Below, one piece after another: positions 23,917-35,682 of a DNA stretch of 64,000 bases. The position numbers were made by a program, and so were the translations under genes. How positions within the stretch are numbered: the stretch's first letter is position 1; every line of letters begins with the position of its first letter. The stretch is from NCBI RefSeq assembly GCF_000764305.2, contig NW_025946648.1:1-64000 (forward strand). The letters are read 5' to 3'. The notes under the pieces were generated by a model. It searched no databases, was not told the DNA's origin, and saw only the letters and a list, made by a program, of their open reading frames with translations. The stretch is from Hyalella azteca (lineage: Eukaryota > Arthropoda > Malacostraca > Amphipoda > Hyalellidae).

Positions 23917-26900
23917 ATGTTGGCTTCAAGCAGATCAGCCCTCGCCTCCGCACGCCAGTGCAGGCAAATGTCGCACGCAAGCAACAAACTCAGCGGTCAA
24001 GTGGCCGTCCTCACCGGCTCCACTGACGGGTAAATAATCTTCTCCACAATCAACCTAAAGAATTTATTAGCTATTTATTTGAAGAAAACATTATTATAAG
24101 GACGATATCATTTTGAATGATTAATTAATGATTCACGAGAAAGTTCTTCATTGTGTTTTTTTACGACCATAACTTAATTGGGTTAATGCCGAGATCAATG
24201 TGCAGAATTATTTTTATATTTATTGTCACCGGAAGGTTTCTTTAGTTCAACCGTCAGTGTCATTTTAAACAGTCAGTATGATTATCATTATACTCCAATG
24301 AGACGCAGTTTCAAAATCATTCACATTTCCCATACTCCGGTAGATCATTAACAATTTAGTTTGTTTTTGTCTTAGCCTGCGTCGCCTCTACGTTGTACTA
24401 TCTGAAGCCTATTATACGTCATTTACTCCTTGCATTAAGAACCTGATTGACATTGACTCAAACATTTTCCTATGTCATACAGTTGTTTACCTAAAACTAG
24501 CCGTGATAGCATTATAAACTAATTAGAAATCGAAGCCTTATTTCTCGATGTGCATAAAAGCTTTCTGCTAGCATTTTTATTTTAATTACTAAGCCGATCT
24601 GTGGACGGATTTGAGATAAGCTGGAATATCTCATATCTAGTAGCATTGATATACGCTACAAAAACTAGCCAGCCAGCTCTCCGAAGTTCAATTCACGATA
24701 AAGGTTGTGAAATTATTATTTATTTGGAAAATTATAATTCGTTAACCACGTACACAAATCGTGTTAACTACATAGGATTGGTCTTGCGATCGCGAAGCGC
24801 ATGGGCCAGGAGGGCGCGCGCGTGGTGGTAAGCAGCCGGCGGAGCCACAACGTGGAGCGCGCCGTGCAGGAGATGCACGACCTCGGCTTGAAGGACGTGC
24901 TTGGCGTGCAGTGCAATGTCGGCAAACCCGAGGACAGGCACAACTTGATCGATCAGGTTAGTGAACTGTTTACTATTGTTTAAATGATTATCATTGGCGT
25001 GCAGTGCAATGTCGGCAAACCCGACAATGTTGATCCCACGACTGGTCAGTTACAAGTTGTTCATAATTTAATTGGTAAATATTGGGCAAAACTGTCGGTT
25101 GATTAAAAGAAGTATCTGGAAATTCCGCTTGACAGGCGAGACTGTCCAGCGAAAATATAACATGCATCGTGACATGTTTACTGCGCAGCCACATGCGCGT
25201 AAATGCTTTATTAGGCTCAATGAGAAAAATGTATGACACAAAAAAAATATTTATATATGAATGTTCTGCATGTTTACATTCACGATTAGCACAATATTAT
25301 TTTTAATGGTAATTCATATTCTTCTCTTACGAATGTGTTGCTCAAGAAATTACTTTCTGATTTGCAGGCGGTTTGCAAGTGGGGTGGAGTTGACATTCTC
25401 GTGACGAATGCAGCCGTGAATCCGGCGACAGGCTGGCTGCTAGATGTAGGCTAAACAATTAATATGGTTTTTATACGCTTTATAATTATCTTCATAATTA
25501 GTCATTCATATATTTTTTGCAACTATCTTGAGCTTAACATTTGGTGTATCACTATGCTTATTCATTTATTCCACGTAAATTATTGTAAACCTAAAGCTAC
25601 AAACTATCTGCGTTCATTGACATCAAGAGCGCGTTACAGCTAAAGGGTGTCATGAATTGAACCTTGAAGTGGCCTGGAGCTGACTTACCCATCTATTTCT
25701 CCAGTCTATTGACTGCTAATATGTGAATTCTTCAAAGATTTCAAAAAAATCCGTCTTGTTGCAACAGTCCAGTGTTACGTTTGTAGTTTGCTTTACATCT
25801 TGGCTACCCAAATTTTAAAGATGGAAAAGTAAAGGTAAATACGAGTATGAGTAAACAAATATTGTTCAAGAACAAATCTAGATAAACAGCGATTTCAAAC
25901 CCTTACTAGAAGAATGAGTGGCGAACTCGCAGCTGTTAATATAATTTCCGGAACCTTCTTACTTTGCACGCAAGTTCATCTCACTAATTTTTAAAATTAA
26001 ATCACATATTTTCTGGGGGTTAAAAACTTCAGATTTTTCTTGCTGCACCATCTTGACTCTTAAATTTTACTCTACATCACAGTTTTTTCTTATGCAAACT
26101 TTAAATATGAGCATAGGTTTGGTGACAATTCGTAGAAATACGGAACAGAAAACAGAGAATTTTCACGACTAGTTTCTGGTTTCGAACCAGACCTACCAGC
26201 CAGGCAGGTCCAATCATGGTTATGTAAACTACTTGGTCACCCCAAGCTCCAGGATCTTCAATTTGAATTATAAGCTTATAATATTATGAGGCTGGAGACC
26301 TCATGGTTTTCAGGTCACCACGCTTAACACGAATCAAACTCAAATACTTCAATGCAGTGCAACCCAATTATAGCGGCCTAATTCTTTGTGCTTTCTTAGG
26401 AACGGAGAAAATTCTGATCACAGGACTTGCCCTTATTATTTCTCAAGTAGATATAATAATGATCAATTTGCGTTCAACATCTAAGGAACTAAGTTTTTAC
26501 ACAATAATGAATATCTTTGTGTATATTTTAAATTTTAGTTCATGTCGATAGCACGAGTAAATCTGAAATACTGAGAAAATTCGATTAGAAATATTTCGAA
26601 CTAACGGTGCAAATTGTGTGCAGTGTTCGGAGTCAGTGTGGGACAAGCTCTTCGACATTAATGTGAAGAGCACGTGGGCGCTCACGAAACTCGTCGCACC
26701 GCACATGCAGAAGAAGAAGAAAGGGTCCATCATTTACGTATCCAGTGTAGCAGGTTTCGGTGGAATCGTACCCAACGCTGTACGTACCTTCAATTACTGA
26801 CCGTCAAAAGAAACAATTATTTTTTCATACCTGAACTCGCTGCTGATAAAAGTGTCATTCATAGATAATCTAAGGTTGAACGTGTGCGATCATATTAGTT

Positions 26901-27722
26901 CTAGATGCGAGAGAGACATATACTTCTCAGCAATTCAAACAAATAACGCATCTTACAAAAGAGGTGTAGTTAAAATTACTATTTATGATCCATTTTTATG
27001 ATCGTAATTTATCTTTGATAACATTTTTCTCAATAGGCAATGAGCGGCTACATCGTCAGCAAGACTTGCTTGCTGAGCATGAGTAAAATGGTCGCTCAGC
27101 AACTCGCTTCTGACAACGTGCGGGTGAACTGCCTCCTGCCTGGCCTTTTCAAGACCCGTTTCGGCGAAGTGGTGAGTGTATTTCACGGGAATTCTCGAAA
27201 ATAGTTAAAAAGTTTGCTGGGTTGTGATTGAGGGAAGTATGCCTAAAAGTTATGCTAACGGGGTAAAGGTTTATGGTTTATATAATATAAATATTATAGT
27301 ATATAAACGCAATAGGTTTATGTGCACAATCCCAAAAATACTCCCGATTGAAACCGTGCCAGACACATCGAACCTACACATTATTTTGATGTATGTTTCT
27401 TTTCAGTTGCACGCGGACAATGAAATTTCTAAGTTTATGCTTCCAACCATCCCGATGCGCAGGTGAGTTCAAAGCAGCTAACATTTTTGGATTAAAAATT
27501 AAAAGATGTAATAGCTTTAACATTTTTTACCGAAGTCATGAAATAAACATCGTTTTTCACATTGATTTCTGGCTCCTCTAGATATTTATTCTGCTAAATT
27601 ATGGCAGGTTTGGTGAACCTGACGAGATCGCAGGCATGGCCGCCTTCTTGGCCTCGGATGACGCGTCCTACATCACAGGGGAAAACTTCGCGGTCGCCGG
27701 TGGCATGCAGACCAGACTCTAG
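23917..27722 (+). CDS. DHRS4-like short-chain dehydrogenase/reductase, copy 1 (complete)
   Basis: Exons: 23917-24029, 24776-24956, 25368-25445, 26624-26779, 27037-27171, 27407-27462, 27608-27722; phases agree at every junction and the sum is 834 nt (277 aa), close to vertebrate DHRS4. Landmarks: a basic, Ser/Arg-rich N-terminus with no acidic residue (MLASSRSALASARQC), a possible mitochondrial leader; the NADP(H) loop TGSTDGIG; basic cofactor residues SSRRSHN; the structural motif NAAVNP; catalytic Ser in YVSSVAG; YIVSK (Tyr-x3-Lys); and PG (LLPG). DHRS4 enzymes reduce carbonyl and retinoid substrates with NADPH in peroxisomes. This copy ends TRL rather than the usual peroxisomal SRL. The exon 2 acceptor (ACTACATAG) lacks the pyrimidine run seen in the other two copies. 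The loop between the catalytic Ser and Tyr is three residues longer than in the vertebrate protein. An exon fragment is duplicated in intron 2. The family call is secure; substrate and location are inferred. Confidence 0.93.
24994..25024 (+). repeat. Relic duplicate of exon 2 in intron 2 (copy 1)
   Basis: 31 bp identical to part of exon 2 (24901-24931; begins TTGGCGTGCAGTGC) recur 37 bp after the exon's splice donor. The fragment has no downstream donor, so it is a relic, not a usable exon. Copies 2 and 3 carry the same duplication. Confidence 0.9.
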
Positions 27723-27729
27723 ACCAGAC

Positions 27730-30700
27730 TAGACCAGACTCTGAATCAGACTGAAGACCAAACTGTAGACTAGATTCTTTAAAATTGTATGGTCATGACC
27801 CACAAGGGGGGCAATGAGTATTACTGGGGGATATGCGGGATCTAGCTGAATGCTTCCTCCACGGCGATTAATATTTTAAATGTGCCTGAGCCGCCTAATA
27901 TTAGGACGTTTGTAGGAGGCATACAAATGTGGGGGCCATAACAGGTAATTGGTGCTTCTGAGAGGAGTTCATGCACTGAGCCAGGGTCTGAGAAGCATTG
28001 CTTTTGACACTCGTTAATGCTGGTTATGCGTCTCCACGTCATTGTTGGCCTAACACTATAATGACAAAGAAGCTACCAAGAAGAATAATGTGCAGTATCA
28101 CATACCGTTGTCAGTTTTATAACCATAATTATTTTTCACTCCAAAATATTTTTCAGGAATTATTCTCGAGTTAGATAGTTTGTTGAAAATTGGAGTTTGA
28201 AGCAATGTAAATCAATTATAACAATCATTCAGACCTCAAAAAAGCGGAATGTCGGCAACCAGTTCGTCGTAGTACACCGGAAACCAATGAGAGTGCATGA
28301 TATTTCTACATTGTTTCAAAATAGCACTTTAACTCATGGAGGTTTAAGATGTTGTCAATATTCTATGACGTGATACATAAATATAAGATTCATCGATAAA
28401 ATATGCTTGCATTCAGTATATTAAATGGATCAATTATCTTGATATTACGTAATATATTGATATATTAAGCTCAGCTAGGGAAAGATAATTGTTTTGTGAA
28501 TCTACTACACTGTACTTGACTATAACGTAAGTTAGGTAATGAGTGACGTTATTCGTTTGAATAGAAATACTTAATAAGCTTCCTCTGTGCGAGGAGAAAG
28601 ACGTTTTCTTCTATACCAGGGGCCATACTTTCAAAATTCGCTAAGTGAACGTAAGTACTTACGCTCTATTTTCCTGTCTATGATTGGTGGATTTTGCTTG
28701 AAAAGCCGTCAATGATTGGTGGATGGACTTACGATCTCTTAACTTTTTTGAAAGTATAGACCCTGATATGAGCGAGCAATGAGTGGTGAGAAGGACAAGA
28801 AATCAACCTGACCGTTTAATTACTGAGGTATTGTAAAATTCTACATCTTAAACTAGCATCTATTAAAGAAATTTTTGAACTTAGTGACCCCATTCTACGT
28901 CAACCGCAACCAAACCATTTCGTTGTGAATTTTGTTCTAAATCATTGAGAACCATTTTTTAGATTACCTGTTTTAAGGCTTCATATTTTGCCTTCAATTT
29001 TTGGGATCAAAGAGACTCCTGGCAATAAGGTTTTCTAGTTTTCGATTTATCAAGAGAGATTTTTTTTGCATCTGCCACACATGCGTGCACCGAGAATTGT
29101 TACATTCTGACGCTCAGTGACTCTGCCTGTTCAATGTGTTCATTCCAATCATCAAACAACCCTAAACAATTCCACTTATCGACTGAATTCAAGTGTTCTC
29201 ATATTGTGGTGTTCGAATATCAGAAGTGCTCGTTTGTTAATGTATCATTCAATTGACGCTGAACTAGTCAAAGATATTCTATGTTGTCACGTCCTTTGAT
29301 TTAAATACTGACATGGTCTCAGTCGACCATACTTCGTAGCCGAGAGAGCCAAGATAAGTGTCAATTTATTTGGGCATTCAAAGTAAGAGCTGCGTTCTGT
29401 CGAAATGAAGAGAAGTTGTATCGAACTTTTATGATATCATTTAGCTCATTACATTTCTTCGTGATTTTTGACAAGACAATTCGCTAGCTTCATTATTAAT
29501 TGTTAAGGTGACTAATGACGCAGCAATCTGCCTTGTATTATGTTACAAGCATTCGATTGTTAAGCTAAATTACGATTTATTTTCTTGTTACGTTTACTTG
29601 TTGTCTGTCGAACGTATGCTTCTTGCGTGTCTAGTCGTATTGACTGCAGGGACCAAAGTTCCTTGCTAACTAATAGTTAAATTAGAAAATGTTCTTCTAT
29701 TTCGTTGAAAATCATCAACGATAAATATGCCTGAAAATCCCTACACTAGAGTGCTGATGATGACAGTTAAGGGCATAATTGCTCATTGCACTTACTTATT
29801 AGACTCAACTTCGAATTTCCCAAGCTTTTTATTTAACTATGCTAAAATTAACAGAGTATATTTGGCCTCAAAAAGGAAATTTCGTCGGCTCAGTTGCCGC
29901 TATTTAAAACCTGACCAGGTGTAAGATATTATGGAAGTTTTAATTAGTAATAACATAAAACTCTTAGATAGTAAAAGATTTTCAATACCTTGCCAGCCTT
30001 AGAAGACATCGTGCGAATCGTTAGATTTTATTATAAGCTTCAATTCGTGATAACTTATATTTGCTATAAAAAACTCTATGATCATAAATTGTATAATTTT
30101 CCTCCGTACTGTATTCCTCCGTACGATTGACTAGCAGAGGAGCCAAAAAATAAAAATCAAAAATCTTTAATCTAAGTCAAAGTCATAATTTTACATGTCC
30201 AATACGCGGGTCCAGCCTTTATAGCTTTTACCTCTGCTTAATTTTGCCTCTGTCTTTATTTCCGTCTGGATTTAATATTTAGACTTTCACTCCTTATGGT
30301 AAATTAATTCCTCAAAAAATTTACGATGTTGTGATTGGGTTGAGTTGAATTTACGTAGTTTGATTCTTGGTACTTACGAATAGTAAAGTATTAGTAAATT
30401 TATCTGGGCACAGAATAGTAGATGTTATACCCAATGTTTCTTATCAGAGAAACCGTATCAACGAAGATATACGTATCAGTCTTTAGCCTCTCTCACAGAA
30501 CTCAAATTACAGCTGGCAATTCACAAGCCTACACATAATTAGTCTGGATATTGAAACTTGAACTGGCGAAATAAAGTTCGGTTTTATCTGAAAAAAAAAA
30601 CTTTGTAGCTGATTTTTGTCCCTAAAAGTTAAATTACACAATAATAATGGCAGAAAACACTAGAAATTTCTAAGACAAAATTTATTACGTCCCTCATATG

Positions 30701-33660
30701 TTCGTAAAAAGCAGCTGAAAATTTTCGCAATATAGAAAACTGAAACGGATCGCAGGTTGTACGAAAAAGGCTCGATATATGCTACCCACTAAATTAAACT
30801 TTTGAGCACTTGGCTTACCACGCAAAGTTTAGAGCAAAACTTGTAATATCCGGTCGTCTATTTTTAAGATTGAGCAAATCTTGGGCTGATTTCAAGAATA
30901 TTTCATAATGGAAAAGTAGACTTCAAGAACTATCACTTGACCTTTGAGCTGGGGTATATAGACACATAAAATTATAAGTGCCAGCTGCTTGCATTTTCTC
31001 TAAAGAATGATGAAAGATTTTTTTTAATCAACCGAATCACAAGAGGCGAAAGCTCCACTATAAAGTTGCACAAGAAGTCCCTAATAAACGCTATAAAAGC
31101 AATCAATTGGTGGAAACGGATATAAGAAACAAGAAATATTTTTGTTCGAATTTATTGAGTGTGCTTCACAGCTAATATCCGTTCTGGTCATATGGCAATC
31201 TGCCTTTAATTGCATCTAGAATCACCGACACTGAGCAAACTAGCCGTAAGAATCCATTCATCATCAGTTATAGTTTCTGCCAATTACATTTCATTAATGC
31301 CTCGAAGTTCATTTGGTTATGTGGGCTGCTTAGATGTCGTTTACCACTATTAAAAATGGTTTTCAGTTGGTCCAATCAAAGAATACTTCTTGTTAATTAG
31401 AGATCAACAATCATTCGTGCTTTCAATTTCCAGTTATTTCCATTTTTAACACGTCTGACAAATAATTTTGCTCACTGATCTCGGTCGAGCTTGTATTGTT
31501 ATAATTTAATTTCAATTAACCAAGTACAAATATATTATAAAATGACAACTACGTAAAGTCTGTCCAGTAATGGGGTTGTAAAATACAAAAACAATTTCAT
31601 AAAGAATTTTTTTAGCAAAACTTTGTGAAAAATGTTGATTTATGAAATCCTCATCTTCCAAAAGCTGCGATACAATACTTGTCCTGCAGACCATCAAATG
31701 TCATCAGCAGATTTCCTCATGAAAACGACCATGTAACTCAGTCCACAATACTTCCAAACGACTTAGAGGTAACTTGGAAAGTCTGATTTCTCAAGTATTT
31801 TTTTGTTTAATTTGACAGTTGTAGTTAGAGATTGCTGATTTGATTGCTGAATTATCGAGTTTAATATGTCGAGTTATAAAAATCGATAGAGCTATCGTCA
31901 ATTTTGCCGGGCTAACCGAGGTATAACAGAGGTTAATGAGAAATGTGTTACTTGCATTGTTAAAGATCGACAAAATAATGAAATTCTGAGAGCTCGTTAT
32001 ATTAGGCTGTGGTTTGATATGAAGCCATCAAGTTATATCGCTTATTGTCCTATTAAATAACAGTGATAATTTTGACAGTGAGCAGCTATTAAGTAATGAG
32101 CAGATGTATATGAGAACGATTAGGACTGGCCTTAGATAGGAGCCTGGAGCAGAAGTGAGTGGAGAAAAACCACAAAACATTTCGCCTATGGGGAAAATAA
32201 ACATTAAAATCCAACCATACCAAGTGAAAGTTCGCTAAAAACTCGATTGATTCTATTGCTTAAAGTTTGCATTCAGGTTATTTCGAGCAGTTTTCAATAT
32301 GTGCACGACACGCTGCCTAACAAATGCTTTTCTGATATCCCGTTTAATTTGTACGATGCAAAACAATCATGAGGAAAGTGTATCGTGCAATGCAAACGCT
32401 TATGAGAACACTATTGATGCAGCTGGGCCTTAGGGCCCGCTATGCATTTTATATTTAAATAACTAAATGTCCCATGATGATTGTAATTTCTATTTTGTTA
32501 AGTCTGCATTTTATATTTAAACAACAAAATGTCCCATGATGATTGCATTTTGCAGTTATTCTGCACTGAACCGCGTTACAAGCAAAAATGTGGGAACCTA
32601 ATCTTTATCTTGTTGAACATCTGCATGCGTGTTGAGTGGCTGTGTCTGCTTGGGGGAGGATGTTTCACGCTGATATGGAGGTCACATTACCTTCCTCGTA
32701 CTGTATCGTTCACTCTATCACCGAGTTAAATATGTCAGCTCTTCATAATATTATGCACACAAAAGCAATAAATTATTTTACAATACCATGTCAATTTTAC
32801 ATAGTTTTCATTACTACTGCCGACACAATATCATAATTATGTAATGACAGTCTGTATATCTATAATTCACAATGACAGCTCAACGTTTAAGTCAATAAAA
32901 AAACAAGTACAGGTTAATTAGACCAGACTCTAGACTTAATTAAGCTCATGCGACAAGAAATGAACAAAAAACTTGTAATTCAGATTTGAAGCACAAAAGA
33001 AACGAGTCAATCCAGTGTATAATACATTCAAAGTTAATCTACGTTATACGTACTTAATTTAATATATTCTACGTGACTCTCTTTTAAATCAATAGATCTT
33101 CAACAGCAGGTCCCTATGAAAGGGTACATGGATCTCAACAAACTCACAGCGTATATCTCAAAGCGTCGATTATCGGTTATTATCATCACTACCATATATT
33201 ATTTAATTCCAGATCGAGTTTAGCTTAAATAATTAGTTCGAAATATCCTTGTGAGTCCGTTTGTACGGGAAAACTTGTTCAACTTTAACTTCGATTGCAC
33301 TAGCGACGTTATCGCTATATACCTACTCATTTGGTGATTATGAAATACTCCGAAAATAGAATTCACTAATTATATCAGCCCACCAAATAATAAGAAGTTC
33401 AACTAATGCTTCTCATTAACTAAATATTAATATCAAGTATTATTTGATGGCACGCAGCAATTGCGCCATGGTACCTCTCTAACAAAATTTAGATGCGGGC
33501 CTGACACTGATATCGGGTTCGCCTATAGACTATAGGAGCGCGTAAATCAGCCGCTTCAAATCCACTTCGGCTTTGGGTTTGAAAGGCAGCTTTGGGTAGC
33601 TTTTCAGCTCGGGCAACCCTTCTCATGCTCTCTGGTGACTAGTAAATCGGAAAGGGGATT
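27730..33660. other. Intergenic between DHRS4-like copies 1 and 2; one MITE
   Basis: About 6 kb of AT-rich DNA without a recognised gene. Open frames do not exceed about 66 codons and show no similarity. Apart from the MITE at 28617-28765 I see no clear repeat or RNA gene. Two near-identical ~35-bp words (TTTATATTTAAA..AAATGTCCCATGATGATTG) lie at about 32450 and 32510. Confidence 0.55.
28617..28765. mobile_element. ~149-bp MITE, copy 1 of 2
   Basis: About 20-bp inverted ends (CAGGGGCCATACTTTCAAAA and the inverse TTTTGAAAGTATAGACCCTG). The interior contains ATGATTGGTGGAT twice. A second member lies at 33666-33815. It has no coding capacity, and no convincing target duplication was seen. Confidence 0.8.
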
Positions 33661-33665
33661 CTGAC

Positions 33666-33815
33666 CAGTGCCTATACTTTCAAAACTCGCTAAGTTAACG
33701 TAAGTAATTACGCTCTATTTTCTTGTCCATGATTGGTGGATTCTGCTTGAAAGGCTGTCAATGATGAAAGGCTGATGAACTTACGACCTCTTAACTTTTT
33801 TCGAAAGTAGGGCCC
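33666..33815. mobile_element. ~150-bp MITE, copy 2 of 2
   Basis: Same family as the element at 28617, in the same orientation (TATACTTTCAAAACTCGCTAA at the left, TTAACTTTTTTCGAAAGTA at the right), with point changes and a small change in the middle. Confidence 0.8.
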
Positions 33816-34204
33816 AGAAACCGACTTCGATCGTGTCGCAGTGCAGTGCCAGAATAACTTTGCCTCGAGTGTAGCGACTATTCGGCCGAAGCCTATAGGT
33901 GGTCCCTGAATTTTGTTAGGGCTATTGTGGTAAGCTACGTAAATGCATCTACAAGTGCATGGTACTCGATTACAGCGTGTTTGGGACACACTGCGCAAAA
34001 CATACCACAATCAGGGTAATCACTTCATTGAAACTCCGTCAGATGAGCAAGGCGATCGAACCACACTATCAACAATTGAGGATGCGTTTCAGAAGTTTCA
34101 TCAGAATTGCGAACGACTTAATTGTAAATAATATTGTTTGATTGAACGCTAAATATTCTGTCAACAAAATACCAGTGTATTTTGTACCAAGTTTTTGATC
34201 TTTT

Positions 34205-34733
34205 ACAACACTTTTCTTTAACTTTACTTCTTGTTGTTTGTTTGTTTTCTTTAACTTTACTTCTTGTTGTTTATTTGTTTCTTTGTTGGTTTGTCTGTCT
34301 GCTACGAATCTTATAATCGATATTTAACACACTTCTACCTGTCCAATCGATCTAAAATTTTGCACACTTGGGTAAAGTTGGAGACAATGCATGAATCAAT
34401 TGACAGAATATATAATTTCAAAAAATAAAAAACAATTTAAATTGAAAAAAAATTGAAAAAATAATTTTGTCTTCTACAAATCTTATAATCGATATTCAAC
34501 ACACTTCTACCTGTCCAATAGATGTAAAATTTTCCACACTTGCGTAAATTCGGAGGCAATGCATGAAACAATTGACAGAATAAATGATTTTTGAAAAAAT
34601 TAATTTTCTTTAATTTTATATATAAAATTTAAAAATTAAGTTGTGTAATATTTCATAATAAAATAATTCATTGTACATGTGTAACATCGGAGACACTTGA
34701 TTCTTTAGAAGTGTTGTCTTTAAAAAGTAATTT
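34205..34733 (+). repeat. Dispersed repeat with internal tandem duplication, copy A
   Basis: It begins near CTTTAACTTTACTTCTTGTT, then a TTGTTTGT tract, then ATCTTATAATCGATATTTAA and CACTTCTACCTGTCCAAT, and ends near GTAACATCGGAGACAC / GTGTTGTCTTTAAAAAGTAA. The central portion is present twice (about 34305-34420 and 34470-34590). The same repeat lies inverted at 48765-49095 in intron 2 of DHRS4-like copy 3. No coding capacity recognised. Confidence 0.8.
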
Positions 34734-35467
34734 TTGGTACGACATCAAGGTTAAAATTTATCGATTTTTTATGTTTGTACTAAACCGTTAATTCTCTGCT
34801 GAACGGTATTGCACAAAACTCTTTCCTGACTTTGTTTCACGTGACTTAGCATTCGACTTTCCTAAACATGAGTACAAAGTAAAAATGCGTAATACTGAAA
34901 CAATTCAATCTAATTTCGAAAACAACTAAAATTAGCCGGAACTCCAAATCTTGCCGTGAGAAATTAGGTGTTAACTTAGACACAATTTGAATATTCCCAA
35001 AGGGAAGACCAGCTACTTCCGATCAGTTTCCATAGTGTCTGAGTTAAACTACGTCACAGCTTTTTTTCATTTACCATATCTATGATACAAAACAAACATT
35101 ATATATACTTCACGTACCACCCAACCTTTGATACAGGAGATTTTGCGTGCTTGTACGTTGATAAGAAATCTAAACCAATAGGAAGACGTTCTCACGGACT
35201 GACCAGCAGGTGGAGAGTGAGGAGATGTCATTAACCGTGCCCATCATCAGCTCCGACACTCATTTTATGTCAGCAACATACTGTGGGTTAGTCGATTGCA
35301 TCATCAGCTGGTGTAGACACGTCTCATCGCTACTAATAATCGTTATTTATTTAAATGATCGGGCGGTAGAGTACGACAAAAAAGTCTATAAACTTCACTT
35401 CAGTTACTACTAACGAAATATATAAGTGAGCGCGGTTCATCTAGGACTTTCTAGGTCTTGTACTTTT

Positions 35468-35616
35468 AGCGCATTTTCTCATTTCTGGAAAAAATGCCCT
35501 ATTGTGCTCGTCATGTCCGTCTGTCTGTCCGTCCGTCTGTCTGTGACTTCATGTTTTCGTCGACGAGAAAATGCTCTCTCTGTCACTCACTGCAGTGAGT
35601 ACTGAGTTATATTTTT
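35468..35616. mobile_element. Foldback/MITE-like repeat, copy 2 of 3
   Basis: Starts AGCGCATTTTCTC, has the inverse GAGAAAATGCT at about 35566 and the conserved tail ending GTGAGTACTGAG. It lies only about 65 bp upstream of the start codon of DHRS4-like copy 2, so it may form part of that promoter or 5' UTR. Confidence 0.75.
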
Positions 35617-35682
35617 TCCAAAATTCACAGGTGTTTTTCTGAGATATTTGACAGATTCTAAAGCTCTTTACACACCACAAAG

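Noticed and set aside
23753..23980. Minus-strand ORF MRATFACTGVRRR..., recurring at 35549 (minus) and 50254 (plus)
   Set aside because: It is the antisense of DHRS4-like exon 1 in all three copies; the sense strand carries the real splice sites and protein motifs.
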